Shown one piece after another: positions 23,160-34,321 of a stretch of DNA of 64,000 nt (position 1 is the stretch's first letter; the number at the start of each line of letters is the position of its first letter). The stretch is taken from positions 29,354,313 through 29,418,312 of the forward strand of contig OZ010605.1 of NCBI GenBank assembly GCA_963932145.1, in the 5' to 3' direction. The DNA comes from Acanthosepion lycidas. Taxonomy: Eukaryota; Mollusca; Cephalopoda; Sepiida; Sepiidae. The notes under the pieces are model-generated. The model saw only the letters and a program-made list of their open reading frames with translations, did not search any database and had not been told where the DNA came from. Both the position numbers and the translations under genes were made by a program.

Positions 23160-24600
23160 TTATTGATTAAATATAGGTTTATTAACGAAAGAAAGCCGGT
23201 ATCCATTATAACCTTATCAAAATCTGACATTACTTATAGGTTTCTAAACATTGACATGCATAAAATCAATCCACCTAAACCTAAAATAATTCTAAAATAA
23301 AATTTCACATGCGCGATTCATATTTTTCGACATGTTCGAATTCTGATCGAGATTGTTACATTCACTTTCGCACAAACATTATTCAGCCAGTTATGAATCC
23401 CTTTCTTCTCCCGAACCCTCGCTATGGGTCAGACTGGACTCTCTAAATGTTGTTAACAACAAGTATAAGAGAATTAAAAAAAAAAGGAATGTGGCCTTGG
23501 TGTGACACATACTTGAGCTGTAACTAAGACTTACTTAGCTTAGATGGAACATGAAGCAAATGTTGGCTCCCTAGGTGTTGAAAAAATGGACCTGATCAGA
23601 CGGGCCTGCTCGGGAACGAGGAGTCATGTTGAAAATGAAAAATCACAATGACTTGCACTGTGCCTTCACGGTGAAAGAGCTCGAAAAATAAAAGCGAGGT
23701 TGAACCAAATTATGTTCTAATATTAATTATTAGTTTATAAATTTAAAAAAAAAAAAACAAATATCCGGTAATTATTTAAAGTGCATAAAAAATAATTTTT
23801 AAGGTATTAATTTTACCTTTCTATCTGTTAGCCATTAATATCCACCTTTTTTTTGGGGGGGGGGGGGCAGTTGGCATTCATTTTCTAGGCCAACCGATTA
23901 AACATAAGTGAATTTACCAAAATAAACACATATCCAAAATTCGACTCCACAGTCAATTCTATTCATTTCTCTGAAAGTTTATAACTAAAATCTTTATAAG
24001 TTTTGGAATAACTTTTTAAGAAAAGTTTTAGAATGAATGAATTCCTTTGCTGAAGGCGAATGTCTGGGCCAAAAACGATTGGAACTCCCCTAAGCTGACC
24101 TCGGAGTTGTCTTGAAGAGTTCTCTTAAGCCGTTTACCATGAAATATGCCTCGCTTAACCTGCCGGAGGCTACCTGCAAATAAATGTCTTTGATCTGACC
24201 TGAAGTTGTACCCACCGCTGCTGGAAATTGCTGTTGACTCGCCGTAAATACCATATAGGTGATTAGTCTTAATAATCAATCAATGTCTGTTTCCTATCTG
24301 CTTATCGATCGACCCATCGATATATCTATGCAAATGTGTTTCCATCTATCGATTTAAGTCTAATCGTATCAATCTTTATCTTTTTCTCTCCGGTCATGTC
24401 AGTTTTTCTCTATCTGCTCTCTTCTTATCCGTCTTCTTACCTATCATGTTTCTTCTTTGCTTATCGCTAAGAGATTCTCCATTTTTCTTCTGTTCGACTT
24501 ACTGATTCCGCCACGAATGTGTATTAGATTGAGGCATAAATAATTTTCGTCATTGATTTTTAATTTTCTACTTTAAAAAATATAGCATAATTAGATGTTA
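23160..24600. other. Unassigned sequence
   Basis: Includes poly-A/poly-G runs near 23,740 and 23,860. An 83-codon minus-strand frame at 24,028-24,279 is slightly richer in GC than its surroundings but shows no known domain. No gene called. Confidence 0.35.
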
Positions 24601-24611
24601 TCCAAATACGG

Positions 24612-24975
24612 CATATCTTGTGTATAATACGACCCTCTCTTTCAGAGGTTAAAAACGGGTAATCAATTACATTTTTTAATATAATAGGTCCCCCGTGTTT
24701 CTGAAGCCAAAAACAGGAAATAAATTACATCCTTGAGTATAACACGACCCCGTCTTGAGTATAACACGATTTCGTGTTCTTGAAGTTAGAAAATAGGGAA
24801 TAAATTATATTCTTGTGTATAACACGACCCCGTCTTATGTATAACCTGACCTCGTGTTTGTGAAGCTAAAAACTGAAATAATTACATCCTTGAGTGTAAT
24901 ACAACCCAGTGTTTTTTTTTTAGGCTAAACGGGAAAATGAAATATATCCTTGCGTATAATACAAGCCTGACCTTC
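24612..24975 (+). repeat. Degenerate ~60-bp tandem repeat, TATAATACGACCCC type
   Basis: About six imperfect units, each with GTATAATACGACCC or GTATAACACGACCCC followed by a CTGAAGCTAAAAAC-like block. One more isolated unit lies at 39,365-39,425. The GTATAATACGACCCC block resembles terminal sequences seen in DNA transposons, so the array could be an expanded element end; that is a guess. Confidence 0.7.
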
Positions 24976-25019
24976 TGAAGCTGTAGGCGTTCATGGCTCT
25001 CTACGACTTCCTGTTCTTT

Positions 25020-25500
25020 CTAGCTCTAAATAAATTTTTGTTTGTCTGTTATTTTTCCCAAACCCTGTTTTGCCATTCATTTACTTAAGCCCACTAGGTA
25101 TGTTATGCATTGTTCGCTTTTGTCCCGCTTGCCTTCAGTATATCCTGTGAGTATCAGATTTTCCGAGCCCTTCATCCTCATTATGTCACATAGAAACCTC
25201 AACTGTCTCTTCCTGATATTAAGCATAACTTTTATTTTTTCGTTCTATTTTCTCTAAAATTTCGTCATTGATCAAATGTTTGGTCTATAGTATCCTCAGC
25301 ATCTTTCTGTATAACGACATTTCTGTTGCTTCAAGACTTTTCTTCATCTCCGAGGAGATTATCCATCACTCACTGGCATAGAGGAGGACCGATAACACGA
25401 AACAGTTTGGTGCTTTTTCATTTTTCCTAGCGAAGATTTACAGCATTTTCGCTAGTGTCGATCGCAGTGTGGTTTTTGTTCAATTTTTTTTATGGAGACG
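25020..25500 (-). mobile_element. RTE-like LINE, C-terminal end
   Basis: Minus-strand translation gives VLSVLLYASE.WIISSEMKK, then SLEATEMSLYRKMLRIL (25,400 to 25,280). Further along come RKRQLRFLCDIMRMKG, SENLILTGYTEGKR and CITYLVGLSKWMA (25,250 to 25,060). This matches the LLYG.ECWT, LEATEMW.YRRMLRI and RQL.FLGH.MR..GLENL..TG..EGKR.RG.Q segments of RTE-type LINE proteins. Only the last ~150 codons are present, with a frame shift between the two halves. Confidence 0.85.
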
Positions 25501-26238
25501 TTTCAGTCAATGGACCCATACATAGATAGTATTTCATTGCATATATTATCATGAAGATCACATCACACGCACGAAATCACGTTTCTTCTATGAAGCTCAG
25601 CTTTTGGAGTCGGAGGTGGAGGTTTAGCCTATTCAAGTCACTACTATTTGTGTTAGTCATTGTCGTATGTTAGTGTCCTCCAAATTTATTCTTAAATGCT
25701 ACGTCTGGTGAGTTCTTAGGATGATACATTAGTCATAAGAATTTGTTCCAAAAACGGGAATTAAGTGTGGTAATGTTGATGGCATTTGATAAACTACGAC
25801 ACAAAAACTGTTTGTATTGTTCAGTAAGCTTGATTTATTTCGGTAAGCTATGAAAATAACCCTGAACTTATAATAGGGGAAAACAGCCGATATACAGATA
25901 GAAAATGAATTCAGTAAATACGCGAATGATTTAAAGGGCCTTAAGATATAGATGCGCCTTAGCACCGAACTTATGCAACAATTAAAGTGTGGCCATCCAG
26001 ACAAAATTGGAGGTTCTATTTGGACTCATTATTGGAAGTCATAATCTTAACAAAATAAGATATGCAGACATAGAAATGAAACAACAGAATGTAGTAAAGG
26101 GAAGTGAAAAGAAAGGAGTAACACATCAATTGAGGGCTTTCGCTCCCAAAGGGGCCCTCCCCTCAGGTTTTTTCGTTAGGATGGATGCTGCAAATTCCTT
26201 AGAAACAAAAAAAAGTTACTTAACTGGACGAATGCTAG

Positions 26239-26240
<2 letters not shown>

Positions 26241-26305
<65 letters not shown>
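26241..26305. repeat. (AT)n microsatellite
   Basis: Uninterrupted AT run flanking a family E piece. Confidence 0.95.
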
Positions 26306-26310
<5 letters not shown>

Positions 26311-26388
26311 GTTATAAGGAAATTGGTAAACCGAATTGGTAAATCCAAAGAGGATGAAATTCTGAGAGCTCAATGTGAGGACAGAGCT

Positions 26389-26522
26389 AATATGTAATGA
26401 AAAACAAACCACTTTAAGGTACTATTACGATAATTTATTTCACCTAAATCCTTTTTTCAAAAAGGATTTAGGTGAAATAAATTATCGTAATGGTACCTTA
26501 AAGTGGTTTGTTTTTCATTACA

Positions 26523-26527
<5 letters not shown>
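26389..26527. repeat. Near-perfect palindrome made of family E sequence
   Basis: Arms of about 67 bp, separated by two bases, pair with a single visible mismatch. The arm contains AAACAAACCACTTTAAGGTA and AAATTATTTCACCTAAATCC. The arm resembles the CCTTAAAGTGG..GTTTTTATT portion of family E at 798-825. The low divergence between arms implies a recent or gene-converted inverted duplication. Confidence 0.9.
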
Positions 26528-26595
<68 letters not shown>

Positions 26596-26660
26596 TTGGA
26601 TATACACACACTTTTCACACACACACACACACACACATACACACACATATATATATAAGA
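26527..26660. repeat. (AT)n and (CA)n microsatellites
   Basis: AT run to about 26,594, then CA-rich runs to about 26,648 and a short AT run. Confidence 0.95.
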
Positions 26661-27250
26661 TGGATTCTGGAGAGAAAAAGTGTCTCGTACGACTCAGTGA
26701 ACCATCTTTCTTAGCAGGTGACCTAGCAATGGATTGAATATAGTCTTTTTCACTCCATGCAAGCCGCGAACATTATCTAGAGAAAGCGAAACAAGTGATT
26801 CTCATGGAGGTCAGCATCAATCATGCTGAGGAAAGGCAGAGATGGGTGTCTCAGATGATTAATAAAGAGCAGTTTTGTTTTTGATGCGTTAAACTTAACA
26901 AGACATCATTTGCTCTAGTTAACAACAGACTGTAGGTCGTTTTAGTCTTCAGCTGCTATTTTGACCTCATCGAACTGATCGGATTTACATTAGAGGCAGG
27001 AATATATGCTTATGTCATCAGGTTAGATACGAAGTTGAGAGCTGATGCCATCGGGAAAGTCATTAATGAAAATTTAAAACAAAGTAGAACCAAAGAATGA
27101 ACCGTGGGAGACACTTACGTAAGGATCCAGAATAGTGGCCGTTCAAGATAAATTTCATTTTACGATTTGATAGGAAAGACTAGATCAGTGCAAAAAATTG
27201 TCCGGGGACAAGGTAACTTTTCAGCTACGGGAAGCTTATAGAGACCATTA
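26660..27250 (-). mobile_element. CR1/jockey-like LINE, reverse transcriptase palm and thumb
   Basis: Minus-strand translation shows FLSNRKMKFILNGH, then VSHGSFFGSTLF.IFINDF, PDGISSQLRI, a PDD in place of the catalytic YADD, and SIYSC. It continues with LVKFNASKTKLLFINHLRHP. These are motifs 3-6 of a LINE reverse transcriptase (family consensus GVPQGSVLGP.LF..FINDLP, YADD, VSFNASKT). One frame holds most of this stretch with a few stops. The end at 26,660-26,760 shares ESIL sequence with the fragments at 13.4-16.5 kb, so all belong to one family. Confidence 0.88.
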
Positions 27251-27617
27251 TTAACCTTAGCATCAGGGAAATGAGAAATTGTGCCTTGGGCGCAATGCCT
27301 ATTGGTATCAACTGGATAATTCACTCTCTAGTGGATCATCCATAGTTGTTGAAATCTATCGCGTTTTCGTTTTAGAATCTCTACCTTATATCTAACCATC
27401 ATTATATAGTTTCGGGAGGTCGAGTTTTAAATTTGGAGATGTTTTTTTACTGGTCAGATTACCAAAAATGGTTAGACATTCTTCCACATCCTTTTACTTA
27501 CATAATAATAATAATAATATATTATTGACGCAATTAGTCTTGAAATGTGAACATGAAACGCATTAAAATTGAGATTTGTAAAAAAAAAAAAAAAAAGGTT
27601 ATGATTCGCCCTAATAT

Positions 27618-27792
27618 ATAATTGATTGATTTGATTTTTAAGGTTTATCAACCTTTTGCAGGTTATTTAAAGTGGAAAATATGTTTACATTGTAAGAATT
27701 TCTTGTAGATAATGGTTTTCTGATACAACTTCTATTAATTAACCCATAGCAGGGATAGAAGAGGCAGATTCATACCCTCCCCAACCCTAATA
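27618..27792 (-). mobile_element. 5S-rRNA/tRNA SINE, tail only
   Basis: Plus strand begins TTGATTGATTTGATTTTTAA and reaches TTAACCCATAGCAGGGATAG..GATTCATACC, the family tail read backwards. The body and head are missing. Confidence 0.7.
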
Positions 27793-27879
27793 TATAATAA
27801 ATATCAAAATTTTCAGGTGCATATATGAAACAAAATTTAGAGTATATACATTTATAAAGCGTAAATACTAAGGAAACAA

Positions 27880-27972
27880 TAATAAGAAGAACAAAAACAA
27901 AACCAACAACAGCAACAAAAACAACAGCAACAAAAACAACAACAAAAGCAACAAAAACAACAACAACAGTAG
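27880..27972. repeat. (CAA)n-type low-complexity tract
   Basis: AACAAC/AACAGC trinucleotide-rich stretch. Confidence 0.85.
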
Positions 27973-27991
27973 TTTTGATAGACTTCAAAAT

Positions 27992-28372
27992 CTTACGGCT
28001 ACGTTCAGAAACCCGTTGTCGTATAATCACCGAAGTTAAGTAACGTCGAGTCGGGTCGGTATCTAGATGGGTAACTGCTTGGGAATACCAGGTACTGTAA
28101 GTTTGAATGTTCAGATGGTGTAATGCCTCGGAATTTGAAATCTTGAGGCCAATTAGAATTCTAGCTGAGTTCTCTATAGTCACTTACGAGTAAATATTCC
28201 ACACCTTCTTTCCCAGCTATAGATTAAATAGTAGGAATTGTATGCGATAAGAATTATTTTCTCCAAAAATGTATTAATACAATATTCCTCTCAAAAAAAG
28301 AAATAATTATTCATACTTAAAATAACCTAAAACTGGTTGATAAACCGTAAAAAATAACGTAATCAATCACAG
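27992..28372 (+). mobile_element. 5S-rRNA/tRNA chimeric SINE, full-length copy
   Basis: Most complete copy on the plus strand. 5S-derived head: CTTACGGCTACG start; AAGTTAAGTAACG (box A), TAGATGGGTAACTG (intermediate element) and GCTTGGGAATACCAGGTACT (box C), closing with GTAAG. tRNA-like body: GATGGTGTAATGCCTCGGAA. Tail: ATTCCACACCTTCTTTCCCA and AGCTATAGATTAAATAG, ending with GGTTGATAAACCGTAAAA and AATCAATCA. The 5S segment keeps the spacing of type 1 pol III control elements, so such copies could initially have been transcribed from it. Confidence 0.9.
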
Positions 28373-28375
28373 ACG

Positions 28376-29980
28376 TAAAATTACAAGCCATTTCATAACA
28401 TATGCCTACACGAGTTCCACTCTTAAGTTCTAAAGGTTCAAACCTTTTCATTTTTTTTCATCATTCTACATCCATCTTTTCTGATCAGACTTATTTCGCC
28501 CGTATTTCATTGTTTAGAAGGATGTTCTACTGACAGATTTTTTACCCGAGTACTGCTACTGTATTGAACAAATTCTCGTGTGTATTCTTCCTTGACATCT
28601 ACAATCTTAACGTTTCAAATCCAGAGTAAATCTTTGCCTATCCTTAGACTCTTCACTTCCTTCTACATTTGCCTACTTCCTCGGCCTTCAATAACAATTC
28701 TACCGAGAGTGGCCACTCAATAAAAGGCTCAAACCTTTTATTGATTGGTCCTTGTTATAGAAAAAAATGAGAATAAGAAAAATGGAGTCATGGATAGTCT
28801 TTAGATGTGTAGGGGAATTAAAGAATATAAAGAAAAGAGAAGACTTTTTATTCACCACAAGAAATAATAATAATAATAATAATAATAACAACAACAACAA
28901 TAACAGCAACAACAACAATAACCTGAAATTATAAATGGTTTTTAAATGCATTCATGTAAAAGTTCTATTAAAAAAGGCTGGGATATAGACCTTATTAAAC
29001 TGTCCCTCTATCAAACTAGTATTCACGTTGTGTGGTAAAGTATATTTAACCTTTCAATATTCGCTTATACATAAAAGCAGACGATCGGCATTCATTGAAG
29101 AAGCTGCCTTTTGTTGACCTCCTATGATCACTGAAAGAGCGCAGAACGCTGTGACATTTTAGTCAAACTTGATATCCATCACGTAGACGGAGATATTCAG
29201 ATCAAAATAGTAATTCCTTTGTACACTATTATCGGATGTTTAGTTTCAGGATTCCTAGATTTGTGTCATAACATATCAATATCGCAAACAACAGCAATTG
29301 TTTTTGTCAGCGCAATGTTAAAATCGTAATGGCAATATTAGCAGTTCCCTATAAAGAAACATTCGACATCAATTAACTGAGTAGCCGGCCCTACTCAAGT
29401 TACACTTTCCTTTACGCCCTTTAAATCGAATTGTAATCAAAGTTGTAATCAAAGTTGAATATCCGCTCTCCATATCTCTAATGATAATTGTAATATTAGC
29501 CGTTTCCTTATTAAGGGAATATTTGGCATCCATTGAGAGAGCAACAAGTGCTAAATTTATAAAATAGGTATATTAATCCAATTTTTCAGGAAAATTGGTG
29601 CCTCAAATCCCAAACCTATTATCACTGTTTCCAGTATTGATGTGGGTTTACGTCTTAACTTTTTGTTTGAAGTATTGTAGAGAATCCATGTCTTATGGTT
29701 TTATGTTCACTTCGGGTTACGTGCCATCCATTATAGCTGTTGCTACTGTTGAAAGTCCTCAAGTGATGTAGTTTCTGCCATTTGGTACAGTTGTTTGTTT
29801 TTATTCAATAGTGCCAACCCAGAAGGTTCAAAGAAAAATGGTCCTCCCAAAAACCATTCATCTTAGAAAATGGATGTATACGTCTGACAGTTTAAATATT
29901 TTAGAGCGTGTTTGGTGCGATTCATGACAGCCATGAGGACGTTTCGATCCGACGAGGCTATTTAAGAACATGTCTCTAGC
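28376..29980. other. Mostly unassigned, with (TAA)n/(CAA)n tract
   Basis: A trinucleotide tract lies at 28,863-28,922. Otherwise no gene, RNA or repeat family recognised. Confidence 0.35.
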
Positions 29981-30239
29981 TTTTAGGTTAATGTTTGGAC
30001 TTTTAGCAATTTTCGGTGTTGAGGAAAAAATAACCCTAGCAAAGCCTATTCTATGTTCAATTTCCTTACGTTCTATACGAAATTCGTTATAACAGATCCA
30101 TACTCCGACGTAATTTCGCTTCCAGAATTTTTAAGATGTATTAACTTTATCGTTTAAAGCATTTTAAAAACAATGATCTAATTGAAATAATAAAACAATA
30201 TCTATTAGAAACGGACAATCGGTTTCTAAGTAATTTTAA

Positions 30240-30720
30240 TATGGATAAATGGCCCAAAATATACTTTCAGGTAAGATAAATCCAGCTCCGGGAAGGTGTC
30301 GTGGTGTATATAGTAGTTATTTATTCATGGGTCATCTGGTGGTCATTATATCAATCATTGGTTCTGTTAGTGAAACACCAATATCACAGAATCAAAATAT
30401 TACACTAATCAACATATATCGCATATTAGCCAATCAATGGACCCCTGATGATGACCAGAGGGTACTTGGTCGAAACATTGTAGCTATAATAACATTTTTA
30501 TCAACCAAGACGAGAATTGTAGTTCAAAATAATATGAGAATGACGTCATCTCTATTTTTGATTACAATGTTATTTCCCTTCAGCTTTTTGCAATTTTTCC
30601 TATCAACCATACAACCGATGATACATTTTTTGACAAATACTTTTCTAATACTAGGTTTGAGACCGACTCAGTGTAGAGCGTTACTGAATAAGTTGTATTG
30701 TATTAATGTATGAATATGAA
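30240..30720 (+). repeat. Repeat segment with CTGATGA-hairpin motif (154-codon frame is incidental)
   Basis: A 154-codon open frame (30,249-30,713) shows two hydrophobic stretches but no domain. At 30,445-30,476 its DNA reads CTGATGA, T, GACCA, a GAGGGTACT loop, TGGTC, GAAAC. The same motif with compensating changes occurs at 47,729-47,760 (GGCTA/TGGCT). Conservation at RNA-hairpin level argues that this is a repeat, not a gene. Confidence 0.5.
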
Positions 30721-31239
30721 GTGAAGATTATGAGGATATGGTGAATAGATAATGATTGACTCTTTAATTGAATAGATTAAAAGTGAAGCAGTAATTCTTA
30801 GAAAAAAATTTTTCTCTCTTTTTACAGTTGGGAGGAATGAAGATGGTTTGATAACTTGGACGTAGTGTGGCAAGACGTAGTTGTATAGGTCTGAATTGGT
30901 CAAACTAAATGGATCTCGTTAGAACATTTCTCATGGAAATAGTGATAGGCCTGTGACGTTGCATCTGCTGGAAAAGGGTGTTAAATACGCCAGCACTAAC
31001 AAGTGTGCGTAATCGACATTGAACCCCATGAAGGCTGGAATGTGAGAATTTGGCAGCACCAGAGATCATAATGAAACAATAATCCATTATTGGTTTCATG
31101 TGATTATTGTCAATAGGAAACATGCTTTTATAATCATTCATATTCATTTTCTTTTTAAATTTTAGTGTTACTTAGAAAATAATTATTATGTAAACATTTA
31201 ATATCTAGACTAACAAATAAGCTAAAAATCAAGCATAGA

Positions 31240-31420
31240 ATAAATCGGGGTCGTAGAATGAGTAAAAAATAGTACCAATCAGTGCACATGTAAGCATCAT
31301 GTGACCCTGGCTATATAAGCGTCAAATTCAAAGATCCGTCTTCTTTTCTCTTCTACCACATTACACAGGCGTCACGAAGAAATCTGCTCCCTTCACAGCA
31401 TTAAGAGAAATTACTATCTA
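31240..31420 (+). promoter_or_regulatory. Possible TATA-type promoter segment
   Basis: GTGACCCTGGCTATATAAGC at 31,300-31,319 looks like a TATA box, followed about 25-30 bp on by a pyrimidine-rich CTTCTTTTCTCTTCTACC block. No downstream coding region is recognised, so this may belong to an unrecognised repeat. Confidence 0.25.
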
Positions 31421-32860
31421 ACGTAATTAGCCTCGGACTGAATGCAAATTCTCCTCAACAAAGACTATTGACATGTGTCGAGTGAGAAGCGATGGCCAAA
31501 TGAAAAATAAGTAACAGAATTCTCCAAGAAACAGACGTGACAAACTTTACAATAACAAGAAAAAGAAAAGATGACAAAAATATAAAGCAAGAAAATAAAT
31601 ATGTAAGGCAAAGGAAGAGTAATATGGCAAAAAGTTCACAAACTAAGATAAGTGTCGACACACTAAAGCAGGTTCGGACAAGCGAACGTAGCGTTCTAAT
31701 GTCAAGATAAGACAGAACGAGACTGAGTCATATAAAACCGAGAACCGGTCTCTTTTATTGGTTAGGAAAAAAAACTCCTTGCATTTATTTGTTTTATTCT
31801 GCCTTGATTGGAATCAGCAACATGATAACAAGATGCCTTTTCTCCTAAGCTAAGCCCGCAGACACACATTGTCTACAAACAATTACGTTTGTTATTTTTC
31901 TCTTTTTCTATTTTAAGATTAAATATAATTAAATATCACTGATTGTTGTGTACGTTTCTCCTCAAAAGGTGTCGGACAGTTCATTTGAGCTCATGTGACT
32001 TAGCACTAAACCCCCATAAACGTGGATTTGTATCCTGGTTTACTATTGTAGATCTATTTTCCAGTGACAGGAAATGCTACCACATAGCGTGCAGGCCAAC
32101 AAAGGCGGGAAATAAGCATCTATTGTCCTAACGTGTGTTTTTGAAGCTTGTGGAACACGACTGAAAATAGATTTGCCTCGGGAAACATACATTATTTCTT
32201 GAGTGACCCCCAAAATTTCAAATATGCCGATAAATTATTGAAATTGAAGCCGGATTCCCACCTTTTTTTTATCCTTCTTTTTGGACAAAATAGAAACACG
32301 TTTGTAGTTTTGTCTTTCGCTCATTCGATTTAATAATAAATCTTCAAATACATCCCTGGAAACATCTTACAAAAGATCTATATTATTCTGGTAATAAATT
32401 CCTGTGTGCGTTCAAGTGTTACGCTTCCAGACAGCATATTATTCTGCTTATATGAAATATATACCACTCACTCACTCGCTTTGATTCCTTTCACAGAAGA
32501 CAACAGAATCTTGCAAGCAACTTTGTTTTACCATGACAACAGAAGCTTATATTATTTTTCGGTGAGAACTGGTTGTGCGGGATAGATATTTAACTACATT
32601 ACATTGTGTTTTTTCGCCCTCTCTTTGCTTTTTTTCTTTATCTCTCTCTACTTATTCATTCATTCTTTCTTCATTTCTTTCTTTCTCCACCTTTTCTTTT
32701 TCTTTTCATATCTTCCATTTCATTTTTCTCCTATTTTTATTTTGCGTGTGGAATTATTTTATGCAAACTTTATTAATCTTTACGTTTAATCGCATTGCAT
32801 TACAAAGATTTACACTCTTTATTTGAAAAAAAAACAAGCAATTTTTTTTCTATATTTTAA
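31421..32860. other. Unassigned sequence
   Basis: No gene or repeat family recognised. A pyrimidine-rich stretch at 32,610-32,740 gives spurious Phe/Ser-rich frames. Confidence 0.35.
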
Positions 32861-32871
32861 TAAAACACATA

Positions 32872-34230
32872 AGAAGTCTGGTCAAAAATTATCGGGCCTG
32901 CTACTATAAAAATGAAAACTGTTATATACTGTACCTATGAACACTAATGGCTATGTCCCAATCCTCATAAATACATTGGACACTATTGTAAGTGGGGTAA
33001 TATGCTAAGTAGTCCACCACTAGAAGTTGCTTACCTACTTTACACCGCTGGCGAGTATTTTGTTTTGTTGACGTTAAAAAGATTACCATTTCATTTAGAA
33101 CATCCGTTTTGGTTATTCCTCATTCAGTAAACTTTTCTAGGTTACAACATAAATTAAAATACATATCAATTCTGTATTTAATATCCTACGAAGTAGTTCT
33201 CTTCTGAAATCACAAATTTCATCTAGCAACTCTCCGTGGTTGAAAGCATTCCTGCAGCTTTTGAAGGAATAGTCATCATCGTCGGATTCTCTTGGATATT
33301 CTCGAGGGCTTGACTCTTGTTCCTTTAAATTAGGATTTGATTTTTGGAAACAGGAAAAATCGCAAGGAATCTGGGGAATGTTTGGCCTAAAAAGTCTGCA
33401 CGAGATGCTCTTATCGGACACACACAAGACTGTTCAAATCCGACGAACAGCATCCTGGAAAACGTTTTAACACGACACGGTAGTACTCCTTGTTTGTGCT
33501 CGTGGCCGAATGTTTAGAATGTTCGCATTCTGACCATAAGACCCGGGTTCGAATCTCACAATAGACGATTTTCAGGAAGGAGATTTCCTGATCTTATTGG
33601 ACTGGGGGGGTCCAAGGGTGCGGCACTTATGGAAAGTGCCTGAAAACCATGCCACAGGTTGACCGAATCCTTGTGAGCGAAATTGGGTAGACAGAACCCT
33701 TGGAGGCTGTCGATAGCTGTGCTAGCACGACGTCACAAGTCATCGTGGCCGAGGGCTTGAGCGTGCTGGCCTTGTTCAAATTGATGATTACGATATATAA
33801 CAGGCTCTTTCCCAGAAATTGTAACTAACGTCTGCTCAGCATAGTTGCAGTATAAACCACAGGTGGGCTCTGTGGGTGTTGAATAATTATAAATGTGCCT
33901 GAACAAGCGTCTGCAATAGGGATTGACTAGCCGCCTTAGTAGACAGGTATCCTCGAATACGAGTGGCCAGGTATAATACTACTACTACTACACCTTGTTT
34001 CCTGTCTGACAAGATGGAGCATACTCATGATGAACAATGCCGTTGTAGTCGAAGAAAACTGTCAACAATGTGGTCACATTGTTTCGACTTATTCCTGCTT
34101 TCTTCGCTCTCGGAGAATTCGGCGTCTTCCACTGCAAAGGAGTTTTCTGCAGTATGGCGATAACGTTATAACTTAGTGTGCATGCGCAACAGAGTTCAAG
34201 GTCAATCTGTGCCACGCAGCTTCATTCTGC
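32872..34230 (-). mobile_element. mariner element, split by a SINE
   Basis: Minus strand from about 34,160: LQWKTPNSPRAKKAGISRNN, then LLTVFFDYNGIVHHEYAPSC and QTGNK. These are the central blocks of a mariner transposase, between the first and second catalytic Asp. The frame is cut at GNK by the SINE at 33,496-33,992 and resumes beyond it with EYYRVVLKRF. After a missing central part (the second Asp region is not seen) comes SLRFFLFPK.KS, the C-terminal CDFFLFPKLK block. The 3' end near 32,873-32,899 reads GCCCGATAATTTTTGACCAG on the minus strand, the expected terminal region. The element is dead. Confidence 0.85.
33488..34000 (+). mobile_element. Intact tRNA-derived SINE with target-site duplication
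   Basis: A 497-bp insertion (33,496-33,992) flanked by an 8-bp direct repeat CCTTGTTT (33,488-33,495 and 33,993-34,000). The head reads GTGGCCGAATGTTTAGAATG (box A-like) and CGGGTTCGAATCTC (box B), like a class II tRNA. The ~400-bp body contains TGTGAGCGAAATTGGGTAGA, and the 3' end is a short (CTA)n run. It sits inside the mariner transposase frame, so it is younger than that element. The long central body suggests one of the domain-sharing SINE superfamilies. Confidence 0.88.
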
Positions 34231-34321
34231 ATACTTTAACTCTGGTATCATCGCAACAGCAACATTATCTTTTCATCAGTGAAACACGGATACGTATTAA
34301 TAATATTACATATTGATTGTC

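Noticed and set aside
24028-24279. 83-codon minus-strand frame
   Set aside because: No recognisable family, no start context or neighbouring exons; composition alone is not enough to call a gene.
30249-30713. 154-codon plus-strand open frame with two hydrophobic stretches
   Set aside because: No domain, no supporting splice or promoter signals, and its DNA contains the CTGATGA-hairpin motif shared with repeats at 47,729 and elsewhere, so it is most likely repeat sequence.
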